Source: Byssothecium circinans
Lineage: Eukaryota > Ascomycota > Dothideomycetes > Pleosporales > Massarinaceae
Direction: 5' to 3'
Assembly (NCBI GenBank): GCA_010015675.1
Contig: ML977047.1
Coordinates: 13,356 to 56,676 of the forward strand
DNA length: 43,321 nt
How positions within the stretch are numbered: the first letter of the stretch is position 1; each line of letters opens with the position of its first letter. The position numbers and the translations under genes were made by a program. The notes below the pieces were generated by a model. It was given only the letters and a program-made list of their open reading frames with translations, searched no databases and was not told the DNA's origin. Positions 20,741-34,415 of the stretch are shown in pieces.

Positions 20741-23700
20741 TATCATCCTAATATCCTAGGAGATGTATCTGCTATGCTATTTCTTCTTATAGCTAGTATA
20801 TAAGTCGTGCGTATCCCTAGTTACTTATAGTATTATAGCCTCTTTTAGGGTTTTACTAATCTTTCCCTAACTATACCTAAGGTTCCGTCTAAGTTATCCA
20901 CCATGTGCCATTAATATTAAGCTAATTAAGTTCGCTCTTAAGGTCTAGAAATAACGCTAAGTTATAAGCATTATTAAAAGCGTAAGCTTTATTATTTTAT
21001 TAATGCAGCCATAGGTTAGTGTGCTACCTGCATTTAGGTTTACGCTAAGTGCAGTTTGTTTATTCCTAAAGAGGAGTAGGAGAAAGTTTAGATAGAGAAA
21101 GAGAAGAAGTAAATTACACTTCATTATTCTAAAGTTAAGGCCGCGCAGCTTTAGGCTAAGTCTGCCTAGCTTTGCGTAGAGCTAGCTAAACTTAAAGCCT
21201 ATAAGTATTCTTTTATAAACTAGGATTACTATATCCTAAGCGTAATAGACGCTGCGCAAGAGGCAGAGACCTTAAAGAGTATAGGGACTACTATTTTATC
21301 TAAACCACCGCTATCTAAACTGTTATTAGCTAACCTAGGCTAGTTATAGGCTAATCCTTCTCTAATTTCTTTTAATCCTTCTTTATCTTTTAACTTTTCT
21401 AATTCCTGGCGAACACAGAGTTATTACCTCTAGATGCCGCTAGTAGTAGTCTTTTACTAATTATTTATAGTCTATAAGATTCTATATTAGTTCCTAGGTA
21501 TTCTAGCTATCTAGCTAGTCCTTCTATTTAACTAAGTACTTCCACTAACGCTTAAATTTCCGTAGGTCCCTAATTTCTTTAACCTTATAATCTTCATCCT
21601 TAAGCTTAATCCTTGTCTTGACTTTAGCGTCTGGTGGTGCTAGTTTAAGGAGTAATTTATAAAAGATAGGGTATATACGCATGCTTTTAGGGAGCTTTAG
21701 TTTAAACGTTACTAGTCCCTTAGCCTCTAAGATCTAAAAAGGTCCTATTTAGAGGTTGTCTAGTTTGTTACATGGTCATTTAGTTTTTAAATTTTTTTAT
21801 AATAGAAAAACTTTATCTTCCTCTTTAAGGGTTAGTTCCTTAAGCCTTTTCTTATTTACTAATTTAGCTGTCGTAAGGTTCTTTTAAGTGATTTATTAGC
21901 TTAATTCGTTATGTAGTTTATGAAGTAGTCGTGCCTTATTATTAGCTTTAGCTAAAAGACTCTTAACGTCTTTAGGATTTTAATAAGTAGTTAGCTTATA
22001 TCTATAATTCGCGTAGTGCGGCGAGTATCCTATTATTAAGGATCTTATGCTGTTATAGGCTAATTACGCTATTAGTAGGAGTTTAACCTAGTTATCTTAT
22101 AGTTTATTAGCGTACATCCTTAGATACTATTCTAGTATCTGGTTCGTTTATTCCATCTAACTATCTATCTATAGATGGAAGCTAGTTAAAAGCTTTTTAT
22201 TAACTCTAAGCTTTACTAAGAACGTGCTCTAATATTTAAAGGTAAATAATGTTCCTTAATTAGTAATAAACTATTCTAGCATACTATGTTAACTAATAAG
22301 TGCCTTAGTTACTTTGTAAGCTATTTCTTTAGCTATAACTATTTCTTCTATAGGTATAAATATTAATGCTTTGGTCAATTAGTTAATGATTACTAATATT
22401 AAGTCACATAGCCGTGCTAATCTAGGTTCTAACAATTTTAGGAGCTTTATAATAAAGTCCATCATGACGCTAATCTATAGGCGTGCGGGTGGTTCTAGTA
22501 GTTAAAGTAATCTATAGGGCTTATATCTCTTAGGCTTATTCTTAGAGCATGCTAAATAGTTACCTATCATGTCTTAAACCGTTTTTCGTACGTTAGGCAT
22601 TAAGTACTTATTTAAGATACGTTAAACTATTTTGTTAATCCCTAGGTGTCTATAAAGCTTAGACTCATGTAGTTCTTAGATAAGTAATCATGCCTTATCC
22701 TTAGGAACTAATCTTCATGCGCTAGGGTCCTAGGCTAGCTTATCCTACCATCTATCCTATATCTACGCAATCATAGCTACCTTAGCTAGTCGTTTAACTA
22801 TAGTCCCTTAGACTAGTCGTGGTTAGTTATAGACTAATCATCTACTTGCTTTCTTTCATAGAATAGCGTCGTGTGTGATAGGTTAGTTTATTTCTTAAAG
22901 GTTAGATCTCTAGCTAAGAGCGTCCGCTACTCCGTTTAGTGATCCTAGGCGATAGTGTACTTTAAAGTCATAATCTACTATTATTTTAGCCTATCTAACC
23001 TATCATTAGTTAAGTTTTTTAGTTATTATAAAACTTATTAGGTTCTAGTAATCTAAATATACCTCTACCTAGTATTTAGTGCTAACTAACTAGGCTCGCT
23101 ATTATTTAAAGGCATCTACTATTGCTAGTAGTTCCTTATCATAAACGTCGTAGTTAAGTTCTACTCTTAAGAACTTCTAAGAGTAGTAGAACACTAGTCT
23201 CTACTTTCTATTATTACCTTACTATAAGAGGATTACTCCTAAGGCGTAATCTAATGCATCTATCTCTACTTATAGTAGACGTTCTAGATTATGCATCTAT
23301 AGCATAGGGGCTAATAGGAATAGTTCCTTTAGCTTTTTAAAAGCCTTCTACTACTCTTATCTCTATTAGAATCCCTTCTCTTTCTTAGTAATCTCTGTAA
23401 AAGGTACTGTAGTCTTTAAATATCCCTAAATAAACTTCTAGTAGAAGTTAGCGAATCCTAAGAAGGATTACACGTTCTTAACTATTTTAGGTTTTAGCTA
23501 TTCCCTTATAGTTTTGACTTTCTTTAGGTCTATAGCGATGCTATCTTATAAGATAATAAATCCTAAGTAATCCATCTCTTTAACGTGGAATTCATATTTC
23601 TCTAGCTATAAGGGTAATTAATACTCCCTAAGCTTCCTAAGCACCTTCTTAACGTGTTTAATGTAATCCTTAAACGTTCCTAAGGTATATACTAGTATAT

Positions 23701-25453
23701 TATCTAGTTACGCAGTTATAAAGATATCTAAGTATTTATGAAGTACTTAGTTAATAAGCACCTAAAACGTTGTAGGCGCGTTTATTAGTCTAAAGGGCAT
23801 AACTATATACTTATATAATCTATAATAAGTTTTAAAGGCTATTAGCTATTTAAAGCCCTTAGCTATCTGTATTTAATAGAATCTATCTTATATATTAAAT
23901 TTTATAATCTACTTAACTCCTTAGGGGTAGTCCATAAGTTTCTAGATTAAAGAAAGAGGGTAATAATTCTTTCTTATAACATAGTTAAGCTATCTATAGT
24001 CTATGTAGAGTTATAGCTTTCTATTCTTCTTTAAGATAAAGAGCATTAGTAAAGCTATTAGGCTTATACTCTCTTATATATATCCTTATTTTAAGTTCTT
24101 CTTAATGTACTCCCTTAGTTCTAACTGCTAGTTAAGAGTAAGTAGATATATTAGTCCTAGGCGCAGCTTTACGCCTTCTTCTAGGTGAATCTTATAATCC
24201 TAATCCTAGTAATCTAGTAATGCGGTTTCCTCTATTTCTTTAAATAGGTTGTGAAACTCCTTATATTCTAGTAGTATTATTAGTTAGGGTTTATCCTTTA
24301 TAGGTGTAACTCTTCGTATCTAGATAACTCTTATTTATAAAGGGTCCTTCTTATAGATCTTCTTAATCTTATAAGGTAATATCTTGCTAATCTATCTAGT
24401 CTAACTAGGTAAGCTCTAGATTACTAGGCTTAATCTTCTATAGCGTATTCTAGTAACCTTACGCGCTAGTTCTTAGCTAAACATTATTCCTTTCTACTAA
24501 TCTATAGTAGGATTATACTTCCTAAGCTAATTATAACTAATTAATATATCTTCTTTACTAAGATCTATAATATTAAGGGATGTTGTGTCCTTAATTCTAA
24601 GTACGTAGAATAACACTTTTGAGGTTTCTAATCTTAAGAATCTATTACCGTAGGATATTAGTCTATTATTAGCTAGTACTACTTATATTAGACGTTCCTT
24701 ATCTTAATAAGGTATATTAAATTTCTTAACTACTTATAGGGAGATAATTATCTATGTAGCTCTACTGTCTACTAGTACTGTAAGCCTACGTCCGTATACG
24801 TGTACCTCTACTTTTAATTAATAAACTAGTAGATCTAGGTGTCATACATTATATAAGGTTTTTATAGGAGTGCTCTTACTAGCGTGACTTTATCCTTAGT
24901 AGTATCCTAGTTTTTTAACCCTCTAGGTTTCTTTAGAAACTAACCTAATCCCTATTTATTAGATAGGTATATTAGGTAGCTATTATTATAACACGCTATC
25001 TATGATAGGTATCTATGCTCTATCTCTAGGTCATTCCTTCGTGGGAAACCCTTCCTAAGTTTCTCTAAGAGGTGTACTTAATATAAGTCATTAAAGCACT
25101 AGTTATAGGGTAAATTCTTATAACTTTCCTTTATAATAGCTCTAGGGGGGCGTCTTATAGTTTAAGTATGTAAGATATTATCTCTAGCTACCTTTTCCTC
25201 TAGATAGCTTTGTAGCTAGTATTGCTACTCTAGTAACGTTCACTATACTTATCATGTAAGTGCGTGTTTTCTTTTAAAGGCATCTTCCTTTATCTTATTA
25301 GGAAGTGCTAGGTATTCATGACGTTAACATACGTCCGCTAGGTACTTAGAAGGGAGTAGTAGCTTATAGTTAGCTCTACACTTAGTCTATGCTACTTCTT
25401 CTTTTAAGAGAAGGTAGAAAATACACTTAGGTAGTGCGTTACATTAGTTCTAC
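20741..25453 (-). pseudogene. Gypsy A pol remnant (RT, RNase H, integrase, chromodomain)
   Basis: Read on the minus strand, homology runs from reverse transcriptase on the right to the chromodomain on the left and mirrors element B. The reverse-transcriptase active-site codons lie at about 23699-23710; the Y-L-D-D motif now reads stop-L-D-N. The integrase region is at about 22000-23000 and the chromodomain at about 21480-21640, with a DEDYKVKEI block. Stops occur every few codons. The 5' portion of the element continues at 34416 after element B. Confidence 0.72.
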
Positions 25454-25458
25454 TCTAG

Positions 25459-25945
25459 TGTTATGAATAAGATAGGTATAAGGTATCTATGACTAGATAA
25501 TGTAGCGCTAAGGGTGTTAAGGCTAGGAGACGGCAACATGATAATGCGCGGGGTAGGATTAGGTTAGTAATTATATGACATTAATCTTACTAAGAACACT
25601 AATCCCCAGAGATTAGAGCTGTACGAAGGAGCAAGAGTAATCTCGCCTTAATTAGTAATCTCTAAAGATCAAGATTCACAGGACAGAGTGGAGGAATAGA
25701 ATAAGCGGTATAAAGACTAGATAGATTTCCTTTATCTTTCTAATTCTAGTTCTTTATAGTTAACTCTCTATAGTTTATCTCTTACCTAGATTAATACTTA
25801 GTTATTCTATAGTTTATTATAGAATTAGTTGCTTTCGCACGTTTACCTCTTAAACTACTAAAGTATACTACCTAACGTATATACTATACACTAACCTACC
25901 TTCCCTTACCTAGATTAGGAAAGGCTAGTATACCCCTTAGTAACA
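25459..25945 (+). repeat. Gypsy B 5' LTR
   Basis: This 487-bp LTR starts TGTTATGAATAAG and ends CCCCTTAGTAACA. It contains GATGCGC-free but GC-bearing blocks such as AATGCGCGGGGTAGG. It is the partner of the LTR at 33924-34410, with differences that are nearly all transitions. Confidence 0.88.
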
Positions 25946-28900
25946 CTTTAACTACCTATAGGTTTAAGAACCTAAACGTACGTAATAGTAGCTCCTACTA
26001 CCCTACGTGCTACTAGTAGTAGTGTTAGTACACCTGCTTTAAGTCTAGCATTAGTAATAGCTAACTAGGCTAACTAGTTATAGTAATAGGCTGAATAGAT
26101 TAATAGACTAATGTAAGTAATTGCTTAGCTCTAGGCTAAGGACACTGTACCCTATGGAAAGATTGCAGCGCTAGAGAAGTATAATAGAGGATGAGATGGC
26201 CTAAAGCTATTCCTTACTAACATGGATTTGTACTATTGATTTAATGCCCTAATAGAGGATTTAGATAAGATCCTCGCGGCTAGTATGCACCTAAAGGACA
26301 AAGTAGCCACGTAGATGCAACCCTTTATAGACGACTATCTTATGAATAAGATAAGGTATTATAAAGATGACATGAAGACTATTTTTAAGAGCTATACAGC
26401 ATTTAAGGATAAGATTTAGAAGGTGTTTAGAGAACTTGATAAAGAGACCTAAGTAGAGCAAAAGATATCTTAGATCTAGCAGGATAGGTTAGTCGCTAGA
26501 TATGTAACAGAGTTTAAATAACTATAGTTAAAGATTAATTAGGATAATACACTATTACGCATAGCCTTCTATAATAGATTAAAGGAAATAGTTAAGGATA
26601 GTATAATCTATCATGACAAGCTAGAAGACTTATAAGATATAATTAACCTAGCCACCTAAATTAATAATAGGCTTTACAAATAAGTAATATAGAAGAAGTA
26701 AAGGAATATAATAGTTATTCTTAACTTTAGAAGACATAAGAAGCTAAGGACACCACAATATAACTAAGACGGCAATGTAGTAATAATAGATAAAGTCTAA
26801 CAAAAAAAGTAGTTTAACAAAGGTAAAGGAAGATAGCTAGACGGCCTAACCTATGAATAACGCTAGGAACGCTTTAAGAAGAAAGCATATCTCTAATGTA
26901 GTGAAGTAGGATACTTCTATAGAGACTACCTAAAGAATTAAGGCTAAGCAAGCAAGCTTAGAGTAGTCAAGATTATAATAATTAAGTTTAAGGTAATAGG
27001 ACTTAAGAAGGGTAAACTAGAGGTGCTACGTTAGTAGCCTACTCCTTGCCTACCTTTAAAACTAGATTAGATAATGGAATCCTCTAATAATAACGTTAGT
27101 AATATAGAATCTATTCTAGCCTAGATAACTTAGCCTTTAAACTAGATAGATGACTACGAGGTCCTTTAATAGCTTAAAGATAATCTATGCTAGATATGCG
27201 GCAATGACGCACATAAAGAAGAAATGTGTACTTAAGATATACTAGTACGCGGCGGCTACGCCTACGAAGTAGTTATAGCAGTAATAAGAGAATAAGGTCT
27301 ATAGATAAAAGTATAATAAATTAAGATTAATAATAAATATAATGAAGTTAAATAGTATAACTGCATGAGAGAGCATTACATTACTTACTTATAGGAAAGA
27401 AGGAGCGTGCGACATACACCTAGACGAGCCTCTTACGCCCTCCTTCCTAAGAAGGACTGCATGGAAGACAACTATTACGTACACTACTTTAAGTACTAGT
27501 AAAAATAGCACGAACGCTTAGAATGGAGCAAGTGCTACGATACGCACTACTAACTATACTAGCTAAGTAAGCATGTTATAGGATACTAGCTAGCTAGTAG
27601 GATAGATGGGGAAGTAATAGTATATAAGAATAATGCATGTCTCTACTATTACCCTATAGGACACCCTTTAGATAAGGGACATAAGGAGCTTAAGTAGAAT
27701 AAGTGTAAGGTACTTCTAAGATATATATTCTATCTCCTCTTAAAGGAAGAAGTAGTATAGGCTTAGTACGAAGCTAGCTATAAACTACTACCTCCTTTTA
27801 AGTATCTAGCGGACGTATGCAAACGCCATAAATTCCTAATGCTTCCTAACAAAACTAAGGAAGATGCTTTTAGACGAAAAATAACACTTACATGACAGAT
27901 ATAGTGAACGTTGCTAGAAACGCAATACTAGCTACGAGGCCATCTAGAGGATAGGGCTGCTAGAGATGATATCTTACATACTTAGACTATAAGACGCCTG
28001 CCTAAAGCTATTATAAGGGAAGAAAGTCACGCTAACTCTCCTTACAACTAGTGCTTTGATAACATATATTAAGCACACCTCTTAGAGAAGCTTAGGAAAG
28101 GTTTTCCACGACAGAATAACCTAGAGATAGAGCATAGATGCCTATTATAGATAGCGTGTTATAATAACGGCTATCTAATACACCTATCTAATAAACAAGG
28201 ATTAAGGTAGTTTCTATTAAAACTAAAGAGGTTAAAAAACTAGAATGCTACTAAGGATAAGGTTACGCTAGTAAGAGCATATCTATAACGACCCTATATA
28301 ACGTATGATACCTAGATCTACTAGTTTATTAATTAAAGGTAGAGGTGCGCATATATAGACGCAGGCTTACAGCACTAGTAGATAGTAGAGCTATATAAAT
28401 AATTATCTCCCTATAAGTAGTTAAAAGATATAGCATACCCTATTAAGATAAGGAACGTTTAATATAAGTAGTATTAGCTAATAATAGACTAATGTCTTAT
28501 AGTAATAAATTTTTAAGGTTAGAAACCTAAGAAGTATTATTCTACGTACTTAGAATTAAGGATATAGCATCCCTTAACATTATAGATCTTAGTAAAGAAG
28601 ACATGTTAATTAGTTATAATTAGTTTAAAAAGCATAATCCTACTATTAATTAGTAGAAAGGTATAATGTTTAGCTAAAAACTAGCGCGCAAGGTTACTAG
28701 AACATGCTATAGAAGATTAAGCCTAGTAGTCTAAAGCTTACCTAGTTAGACTAGATAGATTAGCAAGATATTACCTTATAAGATTAAGAAGATCTATAAG
28801 AAGGATTCTTTACAAATAGGAGTTATCTAGATATGGAGAGTTATGCCTACGAAGGATGAACCCTAACTAATAATACTACTAGAATATAAGGAGTTTTAAG

Positions 28901-30936
28901 ACCTATTTAAAGAAATAGAAGAAACTATATTACTAGATTACTAGGATTAGGATCATGAGATTTACCTAGAAGAAGGCGTAAAGCTGCGCCTAGGACTAAT
29001 ATACCCACTTACATTTAAATAGTAGCTAGAGCTGTGGGAATACATTAAGAAGAACTTAAAGCAAGGGTATATATAAGAGAGTACAAGCTTAATAGCTTTA
29101 CTAATTCTTTTTATCCTAAAAAAGAATAGAAAGCTATAACTCTATATAAACTATAGATAGCTAAACTATGTTATAAGAAAGAACTATTACCCTCTTCCTC
29201 TAATCTAAGAACTTATAGACCGCCTCTAAGGAGTTAAGTAGATTATGAAATTTAATGTATAAGATAGATTCTATTAAATATAGATAGCTAAGGGCTTTAA
29301 ATGGCTAACTGCCTTTAAGACTTAGTATAGACTATACAAGTATACGGTTATACCCTTTAAATTAATGGACACGCCTATAACGTTTTAGGCACTTATTAAT
29401 AGAGCACTTTATGAATACTTAGACGTTTTTATAACTGCGTACCTAGATAATATACTAGTGTATACCTTAGGAACGCTTAAGGATTACATTAAACATGTTA
29501 AGAAAGTGCTTAGGAAGCTTAGGGAGTATTAATTACCTCTATAGCTAGAAAAATGTAAATTCTATATTATAGAGATAGATTACTTAGGATTTACTATCTC
29601 ACGAGACGGCATCACTATAGACCTAAAGAAGGTCAAAACTGTAAAAGAATAGCTAAAACCTAAGATAGTTAAAGACGTATAATCCTTCCTAGGATTTGCT
29701 AACTTCTACTAGAAGTTTATTTAGGGATACTTAAAGACTACAGCGCCTCTTATAGAAATTACTAAGAAGGAGAAGGGATTCTATTAAGGACAAAAATAAT
29801 AAAAGGCTTTTAAAAGGCTTAAAGAATTATTCTTATCAGCTCCCATGCTTTAAATGCATGACCTAGAATAACTACTACGAGTAGAGATAGATGCATTAGA
29901 CTACGCCCTAGGAGTAATTCTCTTATAGTAGGGCAAGGATAGGAAATAGAGACTAGTATTCTACTATTCTTAGAAGTTTTTAGAAGTAGAACTTAACTAT
30001 GATGTTTATGACAAGGAACTACTAGTGATAGTAGATGCCTTTAAATAATAGTGAGCCTAGCTAATAGGCGCTAAACATTAGGTAAAGGTGTATTTAGATT
30101 ACTAGAACCTAATAAGTTTCATAATAACTAAGAAGCTTAACTAATGATAGGTTAGATAGGCTAAGATAATAGTAGACTATGACTTTAAGGTACACTATTA
30201 CCTAGGATTGCTAAATAGAGCGGCGGACGCTCTTAGCTAAAGATCTAACCTTTAGGAAATAGATAGACCTATTACGCATGACGTAGTCCTATAAAAAGAT
30301 AAAGATAGTAGTCTAGGCTATAATTAACTACAACTATTTAAAAGAACTCTAGTTGAATGATTAGCTAAGGTGACTAAAGTTACGTGATTATAGAATAAGA
30401 AGCTTAATAAGCTTACTAAGGTAGCTAGGATTAACTATTAGGGACTAAAGGTATATGACTAAGTAGATTACAATTATTTAACCCCTAAGTAATAGGTAGA
30501 GTATGATTTAGTAAACTATCTAAGGGCAAGACTACCCTAAGATAAAGAATAATAGATTAAGTTACGCGAAGGACTTACACTAACCCTAATATGGAAGCTA
30601 CATAAGTCTAAAGAATATAGACACCCTAGGATTAATAAGATAGTTTGATAGATCTTAAATGAATACTTAATCCCTAATATATGAAAAGCAGTTTAGAACG
30701 TGATAGGCGACTGTTTAGCCTATTCTAAGAACAAGCCTAAAAGATATAAGCCCTATGGATTACTCTAATTACTTAAACCACCCGCACGCCTATAGATTAG
30801 CGTTACGATGGACTTCATAGTAAAGCTCCTAAAATCATTAGAACCTAGATTAGCATGGCTATGTAACTTAATATTAGTAATCATTAACTAATTAACTAAA
30901 GCATTAATATTCGTACTAATAGAAGAAATGGTTATA

Positions 30937-32272
30937 TAGTACTAGGTCAAAAGTTCATTCCGCGCTAAGCGAAAATCACTCAAACGCGACCTAACGCCCA
31001 TCCAAATTAAGGCTATATATATAGAGCGCAATCGTATACAGGTGATATATTTGGTGTAGTAGTAGATAAATACTTAGTATTTTATTTGATAGCCTTTTGC
31101 CCGCCTGCAGGCCGCGATTTGACTGGGCATGCTAAGGATGAGTCGCTTAATGAGCGCGCTTAGTATCCTCCGCCATGCCTCCTTTAAAGCCTTACAAAAC
31201 TCATCCCAATGCTCTTAAGCTCTTGAGTAGTTATTAAATTAAGGAAACTTAGTATACATAATCCTTTTAAGCCTCTACTAAAGGTGCTTAATTAGGTTAA
31301 GGTTAGGTGAATAGGGTGGCTACTTAGTAACCTAAATGCTATGTCTCTCTAAGAAATCCTTTACTGTCCCCAACGTATAGATAGGAGTGTTATCCTGCAT
31401 AAAGATCTCTCCTAGTTAGTAATAGGGTAATAAGCCCTCCTCTAAAGCCTCTAAATAGCTCTAGGTCGTATATCCTTAGTAAGTAGCTTATAGGTCTCTT
31501 TTTATAATTACTAATTTACTCCTCTATACACTACCCCTTTAAGTAAGCTACACCTCTGCCCACACTATTTATTAAGGAGGATGGCTCTTAGTATACTTAG
31601 TAACTATCTTATAACTCTATCTCTTATTAGGATATTAAAAGGCCTACTTAGTATTAGCCCTAGAGCCCTTTTAAATAGAGTACTTATCTAAGAAGTAAAA
31701 TAGGTGGCGCCTCTATAGGTAGTTACGATGCTCTCTAGACTACTTAAGCCTTAAAATAGCTATCACATGGTTAATTTTGGGTCACTTAGAGCATTAGTAG
31801 TTCCGTAATCTAACCTCTCTAATCACGCAATAGATGGTAGAGTGTGAGGGGCTAGTAGTAGGGGGGTCCTATCCTATCTTATATATAAGCGTATTATACT
31901 TGATTTTTAGTGTCTTTTATATAAAGTATTTAATTTGATTAATTGTTCTTTGTAAGAGGTATTTTAGACGGCCAGAGCAAGGCAAATCCTTAGTGGTGTG
32001 ATGCTATGAAAATTAGTAGATAATTTTACGTATCCTACGCGTGGTATAGCTAAACTTATTAGCTAGCTCTCCTATCATACACCTAGCTTACTACTTAGCA
32101 ATGATTTGCTCACGCTTAAGGGGAGTAGTATTTAGCCTTTTATAGGCATTTCTAGAGATTTCTGTACCAAACTAACGTGGTTGAGGCATTATGGTAGTAG
32201 GTTGAAGGTGTTAACGCGTTCACGCGTTTTAGTATTTCTCGCTTAGCGGAACGAACTTTTGACGCATTACTG
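30937..32272 (-). mobile_element. Tc1/mariner DNA transposon (1,336 bp) inside gypsy B integrase
   Basis: Inverted termini of about 50 bp share GTCAAAAGTTCRTTCCGC then TAAGCGA and ACGCG. The flanking dinucleotide TA is duplicated (30935-30936 and 32273-32274); the uninterrupted sequence in element A's integrase confirms the empty site. Length and the transposase inside fit the Tc1/mariner superfamily. Confidence 0.9.
31072..32189 (-). pseudogene. Tc1/mariner transposase remnant
   Basis: The frame begins MPQPR at 32189 on the minus strand, followed by a helix-turn-helix region. The catalytic core shows EIFMQDNTPIY (second Asp codon 31392-31394). The canonical PPYSPDLNPIEHLW box survives as PPYSPNLNLIKH with a stop in place of Trp. 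The third catalytic residue, Glu, is Lys (codon 31287-31289), and the Asp and Pro before it are Asn and Leu; all are G-to-A or C-to-T changes. It is inactive. Confidence 0.82.
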
Positions 32273-33923
32273 TAGCTAAAGAGATGGCTTACGAAGTAAC
32301 TAAGGCACTCATTAGCTAATATAGTATGCTAGAATAGTTTATTACTAATCATAGAATACTATTTACCTCTAAGTATTAGAGCACGTTCTTAGTAAAGCTT
32401 AAAGTTAATAAGAAGCTTTTAACTAGCTTTCACCTATAAATAGATGGTTAGATAGAATAGATGAACTAGATACTAGAATAGTATCTAAGGATGTACGCTA
32501 ATAAGCTATAGAATAACTAGGTTAAACTCTTACTAATAGCGCAATTAGCCTATAATAGCATGAGATCTTTAATAATAGGATACTTACCACACTACGTGAA
32601 CTATGGATATGAGCTAATTACTTATTAGAATCCTAAGGACGTTAAGAGTCTTTTAGCTAGAGCTAATAATAAGGCATGACTACTTCATGAATTACATGAT
32701 AAATTAAGCTAATAAATAGCTTAAAGGAACCTTATAATAGCTAAATTAGTAAATAAGAAAAGGCTTAAAGAACTAATCCTTAAAGAGGGAGATAAAGTTT
32801 TCCTATTATAAAAAAATTTAAAAACTAAATGGCCATGCGATAAACTAGATAACCTCTAAATAGGGCTATTCTAGATCCTAGAGGTTAAGGGACTAGTAAC
32901 GTTTAAACTAAAGCTTCTTAGGACTATGCGTATATACCCTATCTTTTATAAATCCTTCCTTAAACTAGCACCACTAGACGCTGAAGTTAAGACACGGATT
33001 AAACTTAAGGATGAAGATTATGAGGTTAAAGAAATCAAGGACCTATAGAAATTCAAGCGTTAGTAGAAGTACTTAGTTAAGTAGAAGGACTAGCTAAATA
33101 GCTAGAATACCTAGGAACTAATATAGAATCTTACGGGCTATAAGGATTTAGTAAAGGACTATTACTAATAGTATCTAAAGGCAGTAGTTCTAAGTTCACT
33201 AGGAAAGCAGAAAAGTTAAAAGATAAAGAAAGATTAAATAAGAAAGAAGAATTAGCCTACAACTAGCCTAGGTTAGTCAATAATATAGGTAGCGATAGTA
33301 AAGGCGTAATAGTAGCATCTATACTCTTAGGAGTAGTAGTTAAAGACCTAGCCTTATACTTAAGACTCTCTATCTCTTCTATTAAGGCTAACTCCTAATA
33401 GTACATCTCCTTCTCTTAATAATTAAGATATAGAAGTTCTAACTATGACTCACACAGAGACTTCTTTAGCTTAAGCAAACGCTAACGTACGTGATCTTAC
33501 TTTACGTTAAGCTTAGCCTACTCTTAAGGAGTTATAACTAGGTTATACTTAGAGTTATAATCTAGACACTTAAAATAACGCCTAGAATCTAGGCTTATAA
33601 TGTACTTCTAACTCTCCTTATAATAAGAAGAGTAAAGAGAAGGCATCTTATGACTATTTACTAGAACGTGACCAGCGAGCAGTTTCTAATGAGCAGTAGA
33701 TGAGCTAGCAGGAACAAATAGAGGATCCATGCGAGGAACCTTTAGGACTTAAGGACGGGATTCCCTAGGCATGGTTAGGTAGGAGGTTAAGGAATATCTA
33801 GGGAGGATATAATACTACTTATGATAGGGAACTCGTGCGCTTTATACGCTAGCTAAGATCTAACGCGGCATAGCGGCTAGATCTTTATAGATATTAGGAT
33901 GATAATCCTAAAAAGAGGGATAA

Positions 33924-34410
33924 TGTTATAAATAAGATAGGTATAGGGTATCTACGACTAGACAATGCAGCGCTAAGGGTGTTAAGGCTAGGGGATGGCG
34001 ACACGATAATGCGCGGGGTAGGATTAGGTTAGTAGTTACATGACATTAATCTTGCTAAGAATACTAATCCCTAGAGATTAGAGCTATATAAAGGAGTAAG
34101 AGTAATCTTACCTTAATTAGTAATCTCTAGAGATTAAGGTTCACAGGATAGAGTAGAGGAATAGAATAAGTAGTATAAAGACTAGATAGATTTCCTTTAT
34201 CTTTTTAATTCTAGTTCTTTATAGTTAACTCTTTATAGTTTATCTCTTACCTAGATTAATACTTAGTTATTCTATAGTTTATTATAGAATTGATTGCTTT
34301 CGCATATTTACTTCTTAAACTACTAAAGCATACTACCTAACGTATATACTATATACTAACCTACCTCCCCTTACCTAGATTAGGAAAGGCTAGTATACCC
34401 CTTAGTAACA
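33924..34410 (+). repeat. Gypsy B 3' LTR
   Basis: This is a 487-bp copy of the left LTR at 25459-25945, preceded by the polypurine tract. It ends TTAGTAACA and is followed by the TTTAG target duplication. Confidence 0.88.
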
Positions 34411-34415
34411 TTTAG

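Larger units (their letters stand above)
26100..33210 (+). pseudogene. Gypsy B gag-pol remnant with chromodomain
   Basis: Domains in order: gag capsid at about 26160-26690; a CCHC zinc knuckle at about 26890-26935 that keeps C-x2-C but has lost its His and last Cys to Tyr; an aspartic protease with ALVDSRA at 28372-28392 (Gly to Arg after DS); and reverse transcriptase at about 28990-29700, whose YLDD box is now YLDN (29440-29451). Then come RNase H at about 29870-30250 (start VEIDAL), integrase (30580-30934 and, after the mariner, 32275-32700) and a chromodomain at about 32990-33200 (DEDYEVKEI, then YLVK). Frequent TAG/TAA codons show it is dead. In life it would have encoded the polyprotein for copy-and-paste transposition and chromatin targeting. 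Confidence 0.8.
25459..34410 (+). mobile_element. Ty3/gypsy retrotransposon B, nested in A
   Basis: It has two 487-bp LTRs (25459-25945 and 33924-34410), ends TG...CA, and a polypurine tract (AAAAAGAGGGATAA, 33910-33923) before the right LTR, so it reads left to right. The 5-bp flanks are TCTAG (25454-25458) and TTTAG (34411-34415), a target duplication differing by one transition. Element A's coding homology continues across the two flanks, which confirms nested insertion in opposite orientation. The span of 8,952 bp includes a 1,336-bp mariner; native length is about 7.6 kb. Confidence 0.9.
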
